Shown here: in pieces, positions 11,501 through 22,565 of the stretch | Position numbering within the stretch: position 1 is the first letter of the stretch | How the letters are laid out: the number at the start of each line of letters is the position of its first letter | From: Gibbula magus | Taxonomy: Eukaryota; Mollusca; Gastropoda; Trochida; Trochidae | Direction of reading: 5' to 3' | Assembly (NCBI GenBank): GCA_936450465.1 | Contig: OW388292.1 | Span: forward strand, 6,405,756-6,469,755 | Length of the DNA stretch: 64,000 bases | Made by a program: the position numbers and the translations under genes | The notes under the pieces: model-generated | Told to the model about the DNA's origin: nothing | Database searches by the model: none | What the model saw: only the letters and a program-made list of their open reading frames with translations

Positions 11501-14500
11501 TATAATAGTGGATGAATAGGACATCACGTATACTAATTGACGAATAAGACACCACGTATAATAGTGGATGAATAAGACATCACGTATAATAGTGGATGAA
11601 TAAGATATCACGTATAATAGTGGATGAATAGGACATCACGTATAATAGTGGATGAATAGGACATCACGTATAATAGTGGATGAATAAGACACCACGTATA
11701 ATAGTGGATGAATAAGACATCACGTATAATAGTGGATGAATAGGACATCACGTATAATAGTGGATGAATAGGACACCACGTATACTAATTGACGAATAAG
11801 ACACCACGTATAATAGTGGATGAATAAGACATCACGTATACTAATTGACGAATAAGACACCACGTATAATAGTGGATGAATAAGACATCACGTATAATAG
11901 TGGATGAATAGGACATCACGTATAATAGTGGATGAATAAGACACCACGTATAATAGTGGATGAATAAGACATCACGTATAATAGTGGATGAATAGGACAT
12001 CACGTATAATAGTGGATGAATAAGACATCACGTATAATAGTGGATGAATAGGACATCACGTATAATAATGGACGGATAAGACACCACGTATAATAGTGGA
12101 TGAATAAGACATCACGTATAATAGTGGATGAATAGGACATCACGTATAATAGTGGATGAATAAGACACCACGTATAATAGTGGATGAATAAGACATCACG
12201 TATAATAGTGGATGAATAGGACATCACGTATAATAATGGACGGATAAGACATCACGTATAATAGTGGATGAATAAGACATCACGTATAATAGTGGATGAA
12301 TAGGACATCACGTATAATAATGGACGGATAAGACACCACGTATAATAGTGGATGAATAAGACATCACGTATAATAGTGGATGAATAGGACATCACGTATA
12401 ATAGTGGATGAATAGGACATCACGTATACTAATGGACGAATAAGACACCACGTATAATAGTGGATGAATAAGACATCACGTATAATAGTGGATGAATAGG
12501 ACATCACGTATAATAGTGGATGAATAGGACATCACGTATAATAGTGGATGAATAAGACATCACGTATAATAGTGGATGAATAGGACATCACGTATAATAA
12601 TGGACGAATGAGGTACTATGTATAATAATGGATGACTGAGGTACCACGTATTATTATACAATAAACTCACGAACAAAAGAAACCTCACCATGCTTGTTAA
12701 TGACTCTTCTTAAGAAATTGTCGTTTTGGAATCTTTGGAAGACGAGAAAGGAGAGTCAAAGTTTTTTTGCTGGTTTCATGACATCTAGTTAGCTAAAGGA
12801 CCCCAGCACCCAAGAGTATTTGAACTGACATAAAAATAAGTTTCATACTTTGAGGTATGATATTGAGAATACTTTTTTACAAGAGCCAATGTGCCTATCA
12901 AAGACACTTTAAATCGAATATCCCGACATAATTATTTGTTTTGAAAATATGGTGACGTTTCTTTTGTTCGTATATAAAACCATCGATCCAAAAGGTATAC
13001 CGATAGAGAAAAAACTAAACCAAAACCATCGCATGTATTGTAATGTATAGACGTAAAGTAAATAGAGTCATTGGCTCTGTAGCTCATGCTATCAAGCCTT
13101 AAACAATAAACTAAAACGGTTTCAAAATGCATAGGTCATTAATTTGTGGTCCAATATGACCCATATCTGCAATCACCAAATCTGCAATTTAGAATCAACA
13201 TTGACAAAGAAGTTTGTACATAAAATTCAGCTCTCTATAGAATCACTTGTTCTGGAGAAGTTTACAGACTGATGGACGGATGGACCCCAGACGCAATTTG
13301 CAATGCCATGACATAAGCCCATCAGACCAGATGGGCTAAAAAAAACCCAACAAAATACAAAACCACTGGATCATAATGTATGAAGGTAGAGAAAAATACA
13401 CTACAAATCCACCGGGTCATGATGTATACATGTAGAGAACAACACAATACAAATCATCGGGCCATAATGTATAAAGGTAGAGAAAATCAGCAATACAAAA
13501 TCATGGCCATAATGTATAAAGGTACTGGAAATCAGCAATACAAAAGAATCGGACATTATGTATAAAGGTAGACTAAACCAATACAAACCACAAGAAAGTA
13601 TATCATTAGATCCCGATGTATAATTCAGAATAAAGCAATACAAACCACAACAAATTATATCATTAGATCCCGATGTATAATTCAGAATAAACCAATACAA
13701 ACCACTACAAAGTATATCATTAGATCCCGATGTATAATTCAGAATAAACCAATACAAACCACTACAAAGTATATCATTAGATCCCGATGTATAATTCAGA
13801 ATAAACCAATACAAACCACTACAAATTAAATCATTAGATCCCGATGTATAATTCAGAATAAACCAATACAAATTACTGCAAAATCTTTAGGCAACAATGT
13901 ATCATTCAGAATAAACCAGTATAAAAATATCGGGCCACAAAGAATACATAATAATAAAAATAATAAAAAAGCAAGCTTACCTCATGTTGAATACACAAAA
14001 CGCGATGATGCCTCCTACTATACATATTGCTATAGGAACAATAGCAACGTAAATGATCCACGTGTCGTCTGAAACATACACATAACTGATGTTAAACATA
14101 CAGTGGGATTAGGCTTGGTCTTGTTAAAAGGTCCGTCCGAGCGAACATACATACTGGTATTAAGACATTACCTCAGGAACATATTGTTGAGATTTGTTCA
14201 AATTTTGTACCAAGGATGTAAGAAATCATATTTGTATAGTTCAAGGTCACAGCGAGAATGTAAGAATTCATATTTGTATAGTTCAAGGTCACAGCGAGGA
14301 TGTAAGAAATAATATTTGTATAGTTCAAGGTCACAGCGAGGATGTAAGAATTCACATTTGTATAGTTCAAGGTCACAGCGAGGATGTAAGAATTCACATT
14401 TGTATAGTTCAAGGTCACAGCGAGGATGAAAGAATTCACATTTGTGTATTTAAGGTCACAGCGGGGATGTCAGAACTTCACATTTGAATATTTAAGGTCA

Positions 14501-17500
14501 CTAGTAGAACACTCCCTCGACATTTGAATTTGATGACCCTTATAAAAGATAAGATAAGATAAGATAATGTCTTTATTGTCCCAAGGGAAATTTGTTTTAC
14601 ATCATATATACAGTTCTCCAGTTTCAAACACACAGCGCAAACAAAATATACATGATAATATTATTTTGCATAATAGAATTTGACTAATTAACATGAACAC
14701 ATCCGAGTTAGTCACACTCACAATTCACTTGATCAAATAAAAATATGACATTATTCAATAAATAGGTCATTGTACGAACGAACACTGTTTGGTATAAAAG
14801 AGTAGCGAAACCTGTTTGTTCTCCCAGTCGGCATGCGCAGTCTGCGTCCTGAAGGTAGCCAAGAATATTCCGAAAAAAAGATATGTGATTGGTCACTTAA
14901 AATTTTGTTTGTTTTTTTGGAAATTTGCTGCTCATAATATTCGCCGATACTTTCAATTGGAAGTCCAATAATTTTTTAAGCTGTTTTAACAATTTTTGAG
15001 AGTTTGTTTTTATTCAGGTTTCCGTACCAGCTCAAGAAATTAAAGGTCAAGACACTTTGGATAAACGTTCTGTAAAATAATCTCAGTATGGTCTGATCTA
15101 TTTTAAAATGTCTCAATCTCCACAAAAAATGCAAACGTTGCTGCCCTTTCTTATAAATGTTATCAGTGTTTTCATTCCAAGAAAGTTTTGAATCCAAGAC
15201 AGTACCCAGATATTTGTATTCTGTTACTCTTTCTATTTCACCATCATCTATAGTCACAGCATTTAATGTAGATTTCTTTTTCCTAAAATCTATAACCATT
15301 TCTTTGGTTTTCTGCACATTCAAGGTCAAAGCGAAGATGTAAGGGTTTGGAAATATGAAACTCATCGGCATTAAACTATCGAATTGGGTGACCTTCAGAT
15401 TATTTTCACTTCGAGGCTCTGTAAATGTCAAACTTGTAAGATAAGAATAGAAGGAATTGATTTTTGAAATTTATTCCAAATTAGCGTTCAGTTGTTGTGG
15501 AGGAACTTTCTACGCCAGTCAGAGTACGAGACCTTCGGGTAGCTGTAAAGACTTGCACGTGAAACTATTAAGCTATCTCACAGGGAGGGGATCGAATCTA
15601 CTAAACTTTGGTATAAAGACGTTCTTGTGATAAACCAGATGGGGAACATACCCAAGATACAAGATACACACCTGGAGCCGACGCGGCTGTTGTGGGTGTT
15701 GTTGCTGTTGTTCCGGACGAGGCAGGTGCTGTGGAGGACGCCGTACCCTGGGTGGTGGTGCTGGTTGTGCTGGGTATTGTAAGAGATCCTGGGCTACAGA
15801 CTGTGGAGAAATGATTAGTGAGACTGTTAAATGCTGTAGGACATGAATATGACGTAAAACAATAATTCAAGTATATGTATTTCATATAAATGTAAACAAG
15901 ACATTCTAAAAACTCGAAGGTTGTTACTTGTATAGAGAAATGTAAATGAAAATAATATTGAATATTAAAATTCTTGTCATTTTTAATCAAGTTAATACAC
16001 CAATAAACCCTTGAATCTAAGAATCAAAGATGATCTAATTCCTTGTAAGAATGAATGAGCTAAACACCGCCTGTAGTCAACCTTTGATTGTATGTTACAT
16101 TATGATTCATGTATTCTGCTTGAATCGTTACGTTCGTGAAAGGAACATATTGCCTCATATGAGACAACCTCTTGACAAAATACACTAACCTCAGGTGTGA
16201 ACACATTTCACTAACGACAAATTACCATTTACGCATATTGAAAGGTTTCGCCGAACTCAGAGCTTCAAATTACATAATATGACGGTTCATTCATTGACAG
16301 TTGCTAGAGTCTCTCACGTCCTACGCGTAGAGCATCCCATGTATAGCACTAAATCACCTTGAATGACTTTATATAACCATACATAATCATAACGTAGACT
16401 CTAATGACGATGACTTCTGGTAAGCAAGCTGGTATGTTATGCAGCTGTTTGTATTTTTTTTCATTTTCTTTTATCGTACTGCCAATAATATGGATAATCG
16501 CATTTGTAATGTTTCTCAAGTTGTTCAGAAAGAACCCTTACCGTTATGATTAAATAGATATTTACTAAACTAAAGAAACTGTATGCTTTTCATTTTTCCA
16601 CCACACTGAGAAAAGAGGACTACGTATATAGCTGTTCAAATACTATTTTAACTGCAGCTAAACTTATACGCTAACGTAAAAACTAGAATTAGCCTCTTGA
16701 ACATTGAAAATTGAAAACAATGATAACAATAAGCTGACCCTGAGAGATGTTGATTTTAAACTGATCTCTGAAGTCTTGTTGTAGACTTGTCTAAACGCAT
16801 TAAAATTAAGGGGTTTTAAAGGGGCAGTAGCACGTTTTTTCGCTCAAAAAGGTCGATGAAATATATTTGAAAAATGATTTCACCAATAGTAAAACACCCT
16901 CCTCTTTTCGGAAAATCAAGTTTAAAATGAGTGTATATGGCTCAGTTAAGTCATGGGAATTTTGTCATTCGAAATAAATGTGTTCACAATAAAATGGCAG
17001 CCATGCAATTCTTGCTTTATACGCAACACCGTTATTACCACTACGGATACTTGGTTTGTGTAATAATATGTTTTACCCTCTAATGTAAATTCAAATGACA
17101 CAAACTATCATTATAAATGGAAAATTTGAAAAAATAAATTTTGGAAAAAAACTACTACAGCCCCTTTAAAAGATCTTAAGATTGGTTGTGAAATGATATT
17201 GTTCTGTCGGTAGACATTTGTTTAAACTTTTGTTATGTTATCTCCTTCACGTCTAAAACATACCAAAACAATTGGTCACATGCATAATTTATTGGATATG
17301 TTCTTGGGTAAGCTGGGGTATCTGTCATTAATATCGATTGTAAAATGAAATATCTAAGTTGACTTTAACGTTGCCACTTCAAATTAAAATTGAAAAGCTC
17401 ATAAAGAGTGATATTTGAATCAAGACCTTCCCAGGAAATATTTCTTAAGTGGTGATCATGTTATTTACAGTAATTTTGTACTTCAGAATTACATCAATAC

Positions 17501-20500
17501 TCACTATATCATCCATATATACATTATTCGCTGTTGGAACATTAGCGGTTCATGGAATGTCCAAAACATAATGACACCCACAGGGATTGGGAAAGGCAGG
17601 GGCATGGCCAATTAAAATTCAAAATTTTACTATTGCTACAAAGGGGAATGGCCCATTTTGAAAATGGCTAAAAGCTTTAAACATGGCCAATTGTCAAAGG
17701 TGTCTTTCCCAATCCCTGCACCCTACAGTAACTACAAAGTACTCATTGTCCGGAATCACGTGGTACAGTTTGATATGTAACGTGCACTTACAGTCTGGTT
17801 GACACGGTTGAGTGTAGAACTTGAAATCGTCCAGGGCGATGTCACCTCTAACATTGGCGCCAGTTGTCGCTGTTATCTGTATCTACAATAACACCACGGC
17901 TGTCAGCTCAGCGAGTGGAACATGTGACTGCAGACATTATGCACAAACTCATTGGTTGAGTGTAGTTAATTAGTTGAATCTCAAGAAAGTTTTATGAAGT
18001 ATTTATAAGATAAACATTTGTTAAAAGTTCATATGGTTCTTCCTTGAGCGATTAACACTATCGTCGTAATACAAAGATACTAATCTATGTTATAACATAG
18101 TTATTATTGAAGAATAAAAAAGCCACATACCAGCCATACCATACCATAGCCAAGAAGGATATGCATATGATGTAAATAACTAGCCTATTGGGGGGCATAA
18201 ACTCTCAATCCATTCTTTTGTATGAAAGGCTTATTTAAAAGCATGCTCATGAGAACACGTGGTTCCCCTTTCACAAAGCACTGAGGTGATCGTTAGTCAC
18301 TAAGTTAACCTTAGTACAATATTCAAGGGTGGAGTTTAGGTGTAAAAGGAGGCCCAGGCCCGTAAAGATAAGTGTAACTACCTATCTATATAAGATATAA
18401 AGAAGGTACGACACGGTGGGTCCTGAAATGGAAACTTAGATCAATCTACACATTTTACAAAGCGTATTTGAGCCAGAAACCAGTCTCATGGCAGAATCCA
18501 CACTGTCGTGCCTTCTTATAGGTCTGGTGCCTCTGGTCCTACTTACTTTCACATTCATCAGATTCGCACCAATAAAAAATGTCCCACAGTTCCACTCGGG
18601 ACCCTGAGATCCATTTTTATCAAATTCAGATGAATTGGAAAGTGTTCCTTCTATCACAACGAAAGCTAGGCTCCCTATCCCAGGTCCCTCCATGTGGTAC
18701 CAAAACCGGAAGCAGCCTCCATCTGGTCCCGTGTCTATTTCCGGACATTCCAAAACACATTTTCCAGGTTGAATTATTCTACTGTCGTCCAAGAAATCGC
18801 GTGCATATAAATAGATGTAATAATCTGAAACAGAACATAAGCTTAAGGAGTTAAAATATATATGTTTCAGAGAAGATCACAGTTGAGATGAAACATTATC
18901 ACTTGGGCGATAACGTTTAGCATTATCTAGCACATGATGTCATAATGCTGTCACTGTGCCACGTTATGTACCTTATTTGGAGATTTTACTCACAATTCTA
19001 TATGACGTTAACAATGATGACATTACAATGCGCACTGCATCGCAAGTGTGACTTTCGCCTTATCTCATACAGACAAATAGTAACCCTCGTTGACAAACGC
19101 ACAAGCGTATTTGCCACATTGGCAACCTTGTGTTGAAATGTTTGATATCAGTTGATTAGAAGACACTTGGTTGAGCTTCTCTATAACATGAAGTGCAAAA
19201 GAATATTTGATAGTAGTTTAATCTTGTAGGCACACGATCCCCCACTTTCCCCAACTTCAGATTATAAGATCCCAAAATCCTGAACTAAGGATCACTCACT
19301 AGGAGTGTCCAGCGTGTGTCCGGTCGATGGTCCAGTGTCCACTGTCGTTGATTTTACATGGCTCCGTGTCCAATTTCTGTCCGAAGAGAGGCCGAGCGAC
19401 CAATCACAAAATCCAGTCTCGAAGTCACAATCCAAAGGAGTCTGGGCTATTATCGCTGAAAAGATGTGATTTGAGATTAACAAATCCCCAGAAACAGAAT
19501 ATCACTTAAAGATAGAGCCTTTGGCTCTGTAACTCAATAGATTTTAAACAATAAACTATTGTTCTTAGGTCATTGGCATTGTGACACATATTTGGGTCAC
19601 AAAATCTACAATTTAGAATCAATATTGGCAAAGGAGTCTGTACACAAAATTTCAACTTTCTATAGAGTCGTTGGTTCTTGTCTAGAGTCACTGGTTCTTG
19701 AGGGGGATAACGAACGAACGAACGAACGAACGAACGGACGGACGGACGCCATGCCATAAGTCCATCGAGCCTCTCAGGTCACATGAGCTAAAATTACAGA
19801 ATTCATTGAACTTAAAAAATAGTGAAAATAATGCCATATAGCTAGTTGATCACGAGTGTTCTTGAACATAATTAGCTTTTAGGATGTTGAAGCCATTAAC
19901 AAATTAGACCGTCAGCTATCACACATTGGACGTTTCATAAGGTTTTCATAAATGTCGTAAACTCTCCACTAATTGCATTGGTGAATTTGACCTAATAACT
20001 GGTCACTTGTTTTCAGGATCAGACGCTATGAACACTTTTCATCCGTAAGTTTGTGTTTTGGTTTTCTTTGTTTAGTTCGCGTTGGTTGTATCCTGCTTTT
20101 GTGCATATTGAAAAACAAGAAATAATGCATTAAATACGCAATCTTGAAATCTCATCGTTTAACTTGTAGCGATTTTTAACCATCTATTTTAGGCCAAAAA
20201 AGACATGTGAAACAATACATAAACAGGTTAATTAACCTCATGGTACGTTACTCGTTATCAAATCGTTTTCATTGTCATACGACTTATTATTACCCTTTAG
20301 TTAAATTTGTTGAATTCTGATTGGTCAATAGCCAATGCATACGAAACCGTGTAGGTGGATTTGCCGGGGTGTACCATCCGTATGACCCGTGAAGACAGGT
20401 CATGTGACTAACTACACAGGTCTTACAGATGACCTTGACCTTAGATGAAATGCGGAAGTTTAACGGTTGCTCGACTCAGAATCGAAACTTACCTTAACAA

Positions 20501-21707
20501 ACATTAGTACGGTAATTTCAACATTATTTTGTTCGTGTCAATAAACTAATTCAATAAAAACACGTGTTTCTCTATTATTTTTCAGGTAATAATAAATTCA
20601 AAATATACATATTTTTTAGCCGCAGAGTTATCTCCCTTGATATGCAGCCAATATATTTTATCGGAAATTGGTGAAATAAGGACAAATAATAGATCTAGAG
20701 AGTAATAAATTCGTTACACGGTGTTTTGACAGGGTGGACAGGACTGTAAGACCCTTGTATATTCCGCATTTCCTTCGGCTGCGCCTCAGGAAAATACGGT
20801 ATATACAAGGGTCTTGCAGTCCCGTACACCCAGTCAAAACACCGTGTAACTAATAATAATACAGCAGTGTTATATTTGCAATAGTAAACCTTGTGTAAGT
20901 TAAGGAGACCAGTTCTCTGCAGGATTCGAAGAAAGAATCTTTAACGTGTTCAATCTCGAAAGTACTTTTAAGTACATATTTCAATACCGAATATAGGACC
21001 GGTTTATCAATTGTTATCAACATTAATAAGCATTAGCCGGTAGAACGGACTACGGCTATAAACGGCGTAACGTATCTAACCGTTACACTTCTCTTGTATT
21101 AAAGTGACTGTTTGGTGAAAACCCAGCTAAAAGCCTTTACTTCCTAACGGTATAAGTCAACAATACACACAAAGCATATTCAGATGAGACGACAGACGCT
21201 CACTTCCTGGTTATGATCCGTGACAACAATGATAGAAATTCTTAACACAATATTCACCCCAACCGTTATGATCCGTGACAACAGTGATAGTAAATACTTA
21301 ACACAATATACACCCCAACCGTTATGATCCGTGACAACAGTGATAGTAAATACAATATACACCCTAAACGTTGTATTTCTATCAAATTCGAGAATATTAC
21401 GTTCATACATGTCAAAGACTCGTACCGCAAATCAATTGTTCGAAATATAACATGCATTTCGCATGTCCGATATAAAACAAAACATCTTGTAATTACTGTT
21501 AAGAATGTTTGTAAGATCCAAGTTGACGACAGGTCCAATGTGTCTCACGGTGTTACATTTTCCAAACATTAGCCCAATACTATTGATAATCCTCACAACC
21601 AAAGGTAGATATAGGTACATATGTGGAAGTCAGGCTGCATCTACTGTCTTACCTTGCAGGTAAATAAGTAAGTTGATCACGTAGGTATATAGTGTTCGGT
21701 CCGCCAT
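7992..21707 (-). CDS. MAM-domain single-pass membrane receptor-like protein (7 coding exons)
   Basis: Seven exons join on the minus strand: 21707-21653, 19455-19300, 18824-18547, 17882-17792, 15800-15672, 14068-13981 and 8562-7992. All have GT-AG borders and the phases (1,1,0,1,1,2) agree, giving 455 residues. Residues 1-20 are a hydrophobic signal peptide. About 25-192 form one MAM domain: it opens LDCDFETGFCDW, has the central CFRFWYHM, and closes with GDIALDDFKFY. About 193-237 are a Thr/Ser/Ala mucin-like stalk and 240-262 a membrane helix. The tail, 263-455, has several tyrosines (EEYADIDEL, GYDTLDN, VHSYVDAV, VPDYDVE) and a proline run. MAM domains are extracellular adhesion modules found in receptor phosphatases, meprins and neuropilins. 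A cell-surface adhesion or signalling role is inferred. There is no kinase, phosphatase or protease domain and the ligand is unknown. The introns are heavily invaded by repeats. Confidence 0.85.
8745..12655 (+). repeat. 28-bp minisatellite, about 139 copies, in intron 6 of the MAM gene
   Basis: The unit reads cacgtataatagtggatgaa, then taagacat. Variants are aggacat, agatat, agacacc, and ctaattgacgaa for tagtggatgaa. The left end carries older, more diverged units (aaggtatcac). The 84-nt triple period leaves long open frames on the minus strand with a repeating YSSTIIRDVLFIHYYT; these are not genes. Confidence 0.97.
12670..12970 (+). mobile_element. MITE with 22-bp inverted ends, in intron 6 of the MAM gene
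   Basis: The left end is cgaacaaaagaaacctcacc at, and the right end is its inverse, atggtgacgtttcttttgtt cg, with one mismatch. It abuts the right end of the 28-bp array. The ends relate to those at 2335/2878 and to the right end near 24674-24696. Confidence 0.7.
13000..13345 (+). repeat. Mollusc-type interspersed repeat, copy 1
   Basis: It shares tctgcaatttagaatcaaca, ctctatagaatcacttgttc and a (GGAC/GGAT)n run, then catcagaccagatgggct, with 19510-19795. The inverted form is at 62720-63240. It is a dispersed family with no coding capacity, here in MAM intron 6. Confidence 0.7.
13370..13930 (+). repeat. Two adjoining minisatellites (about 45 bp and 57 bp)
   Basis: 13370-13575 holds diverged units with ggccataatgtataaaggta. 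13577-13930 holds about six 57-bp units with atcattagatcccgatgtat and aattcagaataaaccaatac. They lie 50 bp beyond the donor of MAM exon 6. Confidence 0.9.
13981..14068 (-). CDS. MAM receptor exon 6: transmembrane helix
   Basis: The acceptor atgtttcag precedes 14068 and the donor GTAAGC follows 13981. It encodes WIIYVAIVPIAICIVGGIIA then FCVFNMR. That is a clean single hydrophobic helix ending in a basic residue, and the next exon begins KKPVR, a normal stop-transfer signal. Phases are 1 in and 2 out. Confidence 0.85.
14206..14510 (+). repeat. 42-bp minisatellite, about 7 copies, in intron 5 of the MAM gene
   Basis: The unit reads aaggtcacagcgaggatgta, then agaattcacatttgtatagt tc. A diverged partial unit (aaggtcaaagcgaagatgta) lies at 15325, on the other side of the LINE at 14545-15324. 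Confidence 0.9.
14545..15324 (-). mobile_element. 5'-truncated Rex1/CR1-like LINE in intron 5 of the MAM gene
   Basis: The minus strand reads LNVQKTKEMVIDFRKK, RVTEYKYLGTVLDSKLSWN, QQRLHFLWRLRHFKID and ILRLFYRTFIQSVLTFN. After a frameshift it reads SGRRLRMPTGRTNRFRYSFI PNSV. The 3' end is the typical tttcccttgggacaataaag tail followed by (TTATC)n at 14550-14566. Only the last third of ORF2 is present. It has the same orientation as the host gene. Confidence 0.8.
15440..15610 (+). repeat. Possible decayed tRNA-derived SINE head
   Basis: Near 15585 ggggatcgaatc looks like a Pol III B box, about 50 bp after a weak A-box-like stretch. This is weak evidence from two short motifs. Confidence 0.2.
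15672..15800 (-). CDS. MAM receptor exon 5: mucin-like stalk
   Basis: The acceptor tctccacag precedes 15800 and the donor GTGTGT follows 15672. It encodes a Thr/Ser/Ala/Pro-rich stretch (TTSTTTQGTASS, SSGTTATTPTTAA), likely an O-glycosylated stalk that holds the MAM domain off the membrane. Phases are 1 in and 1 out. Confidence 0.8.
15801..16815. other. MAM gene intron 4, proximal part
   Basis: AT-rich intronic DNA. No repeat or coding signal was recognised. Confidence 0.6.
16820..17165 (+). mobile_element. 346-bp MITE at a TTAA target, in intron 4 of the MAM gene
   Basis: The left end is aggggcagtag and the right end ctactacagcccct, which are near-perfect inverted ends. TTAA sits directly on both sides (16816-16819 and 17166-17169). 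TTAA targets are typical of piggyBac-type elements, though that assignment is inference. No ORF. Confidence 0.6.
17581..17718 (+). mobile_element. 138-bp MITE with inverted ends cagggattgggaaag
   Basis: The left end is cagggattgggaaag at 17581 and the right end is its exact inverse, ctttcccaatccctg, to 17718. Flanks are caccca and caccct, a possible 6-bp target duplication with one mismatch. CAGGG ends suggest a hAT-type non-autonomous element. It lies in MAM intron 4. Confidence 0.65.
17792..17882 (-). CDS. MAM receptor exon 4: MAM C-terminal strands
   Basis: The acceptor ttattgtag precedes 17882 and the donor GTAAGT follows 17792. It encodes IQITATTGANVRGDIALDDF and ends in a Cys-containing stretch (TQPCQPD). 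GDIALDD is the hallmark end motif of MAM domains. Phases are 0 in and 1 out. Confidence 0.88.
17883..18546. other. MAM gene intron 3
   Basis: AT-rich intron with no recognised element. Confidence 0.5.
18547..18824 (-). CDS. MAM receptor exon 3: MAM core
   Basis: The acceptor is ctgtttcag before 18824 and the donor is GTAAGT after 18547. It encodes NYYIYLYARDF, the CVLECPEID segment and CFRFWYHMEGPGIGSLAFVV, then a tryptophan-containing strand (GPEWNCGTF). This is the central beta-sandwich of a MAM domain. Phases are 1 in and 0 out. Confidence 0.88.
19300..19455 (-). CDS. MAM receptor exon 2: N-terminal half of MAM domain
   Basis: The acceptor is cttttcag at 19456-19463 and the donor is GTGAGT after 19300. 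It encodes the canonical MAM opening, CDFETGFCDW, followed by NWTRSH and a GPSTGHT motif, where MAM domains usually have DHT-GTGHY. Phases are 1 in and 1 out. Confidence 0.85.
19510..19795 (+). repeat. Mollusc-type interspersed repeat, copy 2
   Basis: Same family as 13000-13345. It has aatctacaatttagaatcaa, an (AACG)n/(GGAC)n tract at 19709-19748, then gccatgccataagtccatcg and catgagctaaaa. It lies in MAM intron 1. Confidence 0.75.
19800..20700. other. MAM gene intron 1, unassigned part
   Basis: AT-rich noncoding DNA. I see nothing in it beyond short ORF noise. Confidence 0.5.
20713..20850 (+). mobile_element. Foldback element with about 53-bp arms
   Basis: The arms start gttacacggtgttttgac and end gtcaaaacaccgtgtaac, with cccttgtata / tatacaaggg pairing further in. 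A GC-richer loop (cttcggctgcgcctcagg) lies at 20774-20791. A few mismatches separate the arms. It lies in MAM intron 1. Confidence 0.75.
21230..21360 (+). repeat. Short tandem duplication, about 61 bp x 2-3, in intron 1 of the MAM gene
   Basis: Units share accgttatgatccgtgacaa, then cagtgatagtaaatac and acaatatacacccca, starting near 21210, 21257 and 21318. They produce overlapping reading frames on the minus strand that are not genes. Confidence 0.7.
21653..21707 (-). CDS. MAM receptor exon 1: start codon and signal peptide
   Basis: ATG at 21707 reads MADRTLYTYVINLLIYLQ and then splits a codon (G) before a GTAAG donor. The next exon supplies CG to complete Ala. The stretch is hydrophobic, as expected of a signal peptide, with a likely cleavage site just after the junction (A-IIAQ). 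No upstream in-frame exon was seen, and this start fits the signal peptide. Confidence 0.75.
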
Positions 21708-22054
21708 TGAGTCTTTACATTTACGTATAGCACAGCAACAGTGTATTCTAGCTAGTGTAATCTAATACATCTCCAACAAGACTACAAACACGACACCCGC
21801 AATAATACATGTTCACTGGAGAGTCATCCATGATCGTTTGACAAGGTACGTGTTAACTCATGTGTAAAGCATTGCAACATACACTTCCTCTTTGGCTGGT
21901 GTTCCACGGGGTATTGTTACTGGGAGACGTTTGTTTAACACATGCTCGGTTGGGGCTGGAGTTCAAAATATACATGCTGGTCTTGAGGATTTCTGTGTAC
22001 ATCCTGTATCTAGGCATGCGTGTCGTCGATGAATACAAGCGCCCCGTTCAATAG

Positions 22055-22260
22055 CAGCGAGCGCTTAAATTGCTCAATGTAGCGCTCAATGTAGCGCTCA
22101 ATGTAGCGCTCACTGAGCGCTTCTTCTCTCTTGAACGACACAGTGCAAATTCCTCAAAGTTTGCTCGCCTTGCTACGTAGCGCTACATTGAGCAATCGCG
22201 TTCAAGATAGGTTTCAAAGTAATCGCTCTTTGAGCGATTACTTTGAAACCTATCTTGAAC
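22055..22260 (+). repeat. Nested palindrome cluster with a perfect 29-bp hairpin
   Basis: Three direct gctcaatgtagc copies (22070-22110) face an inverse gctacattgagc near 22181. Next, 22200-22228 and 22232-22260 form a perfect 29-bp inverted repeat with a 3-nt loop (ttt). A (CAGA)n tract follows. No gene overlaps it. Confidence 0.9.
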
Positions 22261-22290
22261 ATGGCACAGGTGTCGATGACATGAGTGTTA

Positions 22291-22560
22291 TGTAGACAGA
22301 CAGACAGACAGACAGACAGATTTTTTTTATTAAAGTCTCACCTCATTTTACAAAAAGCACTACAATAAAATTATGATACAAATATAAAAAGTTTAAAAAG
22401 TGAGCCACCCAAAAAGGGTTATGAGAGACGAAAAGATATACATGATTACACCAATAAAAAGAGTATACAATAGTAAATATAATACATCATTTATGATATA
22501 TTTATAATATGTATGTATATTACGAGACTATAAAAGAAAGTTTTGTATCAAGTTAAAAAT
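22291..22560 (-). mobile_element. LINE/SINE 3' end with (CTGT)n tail
   Basis: A (CAGA)n tract at 22294-22320 is followed by tttttttattaaagtctcac. In inverse orientation this reads as an AATAAA-bearing 3' end plus (CTGT)n, like 714-1750. No reading frame is preserved. Confidence 0.45.
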
Positions 22561-22565
22561 AGAAT

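Noticed and set aside
9928..12227. Long minus-strand frames repeating YSSTIIRDVLFIHYYT
   Set aside because: They exist only because the 28-bp unit lacks stops in the 84-nt triple frame. No start context, splice sites or homology.
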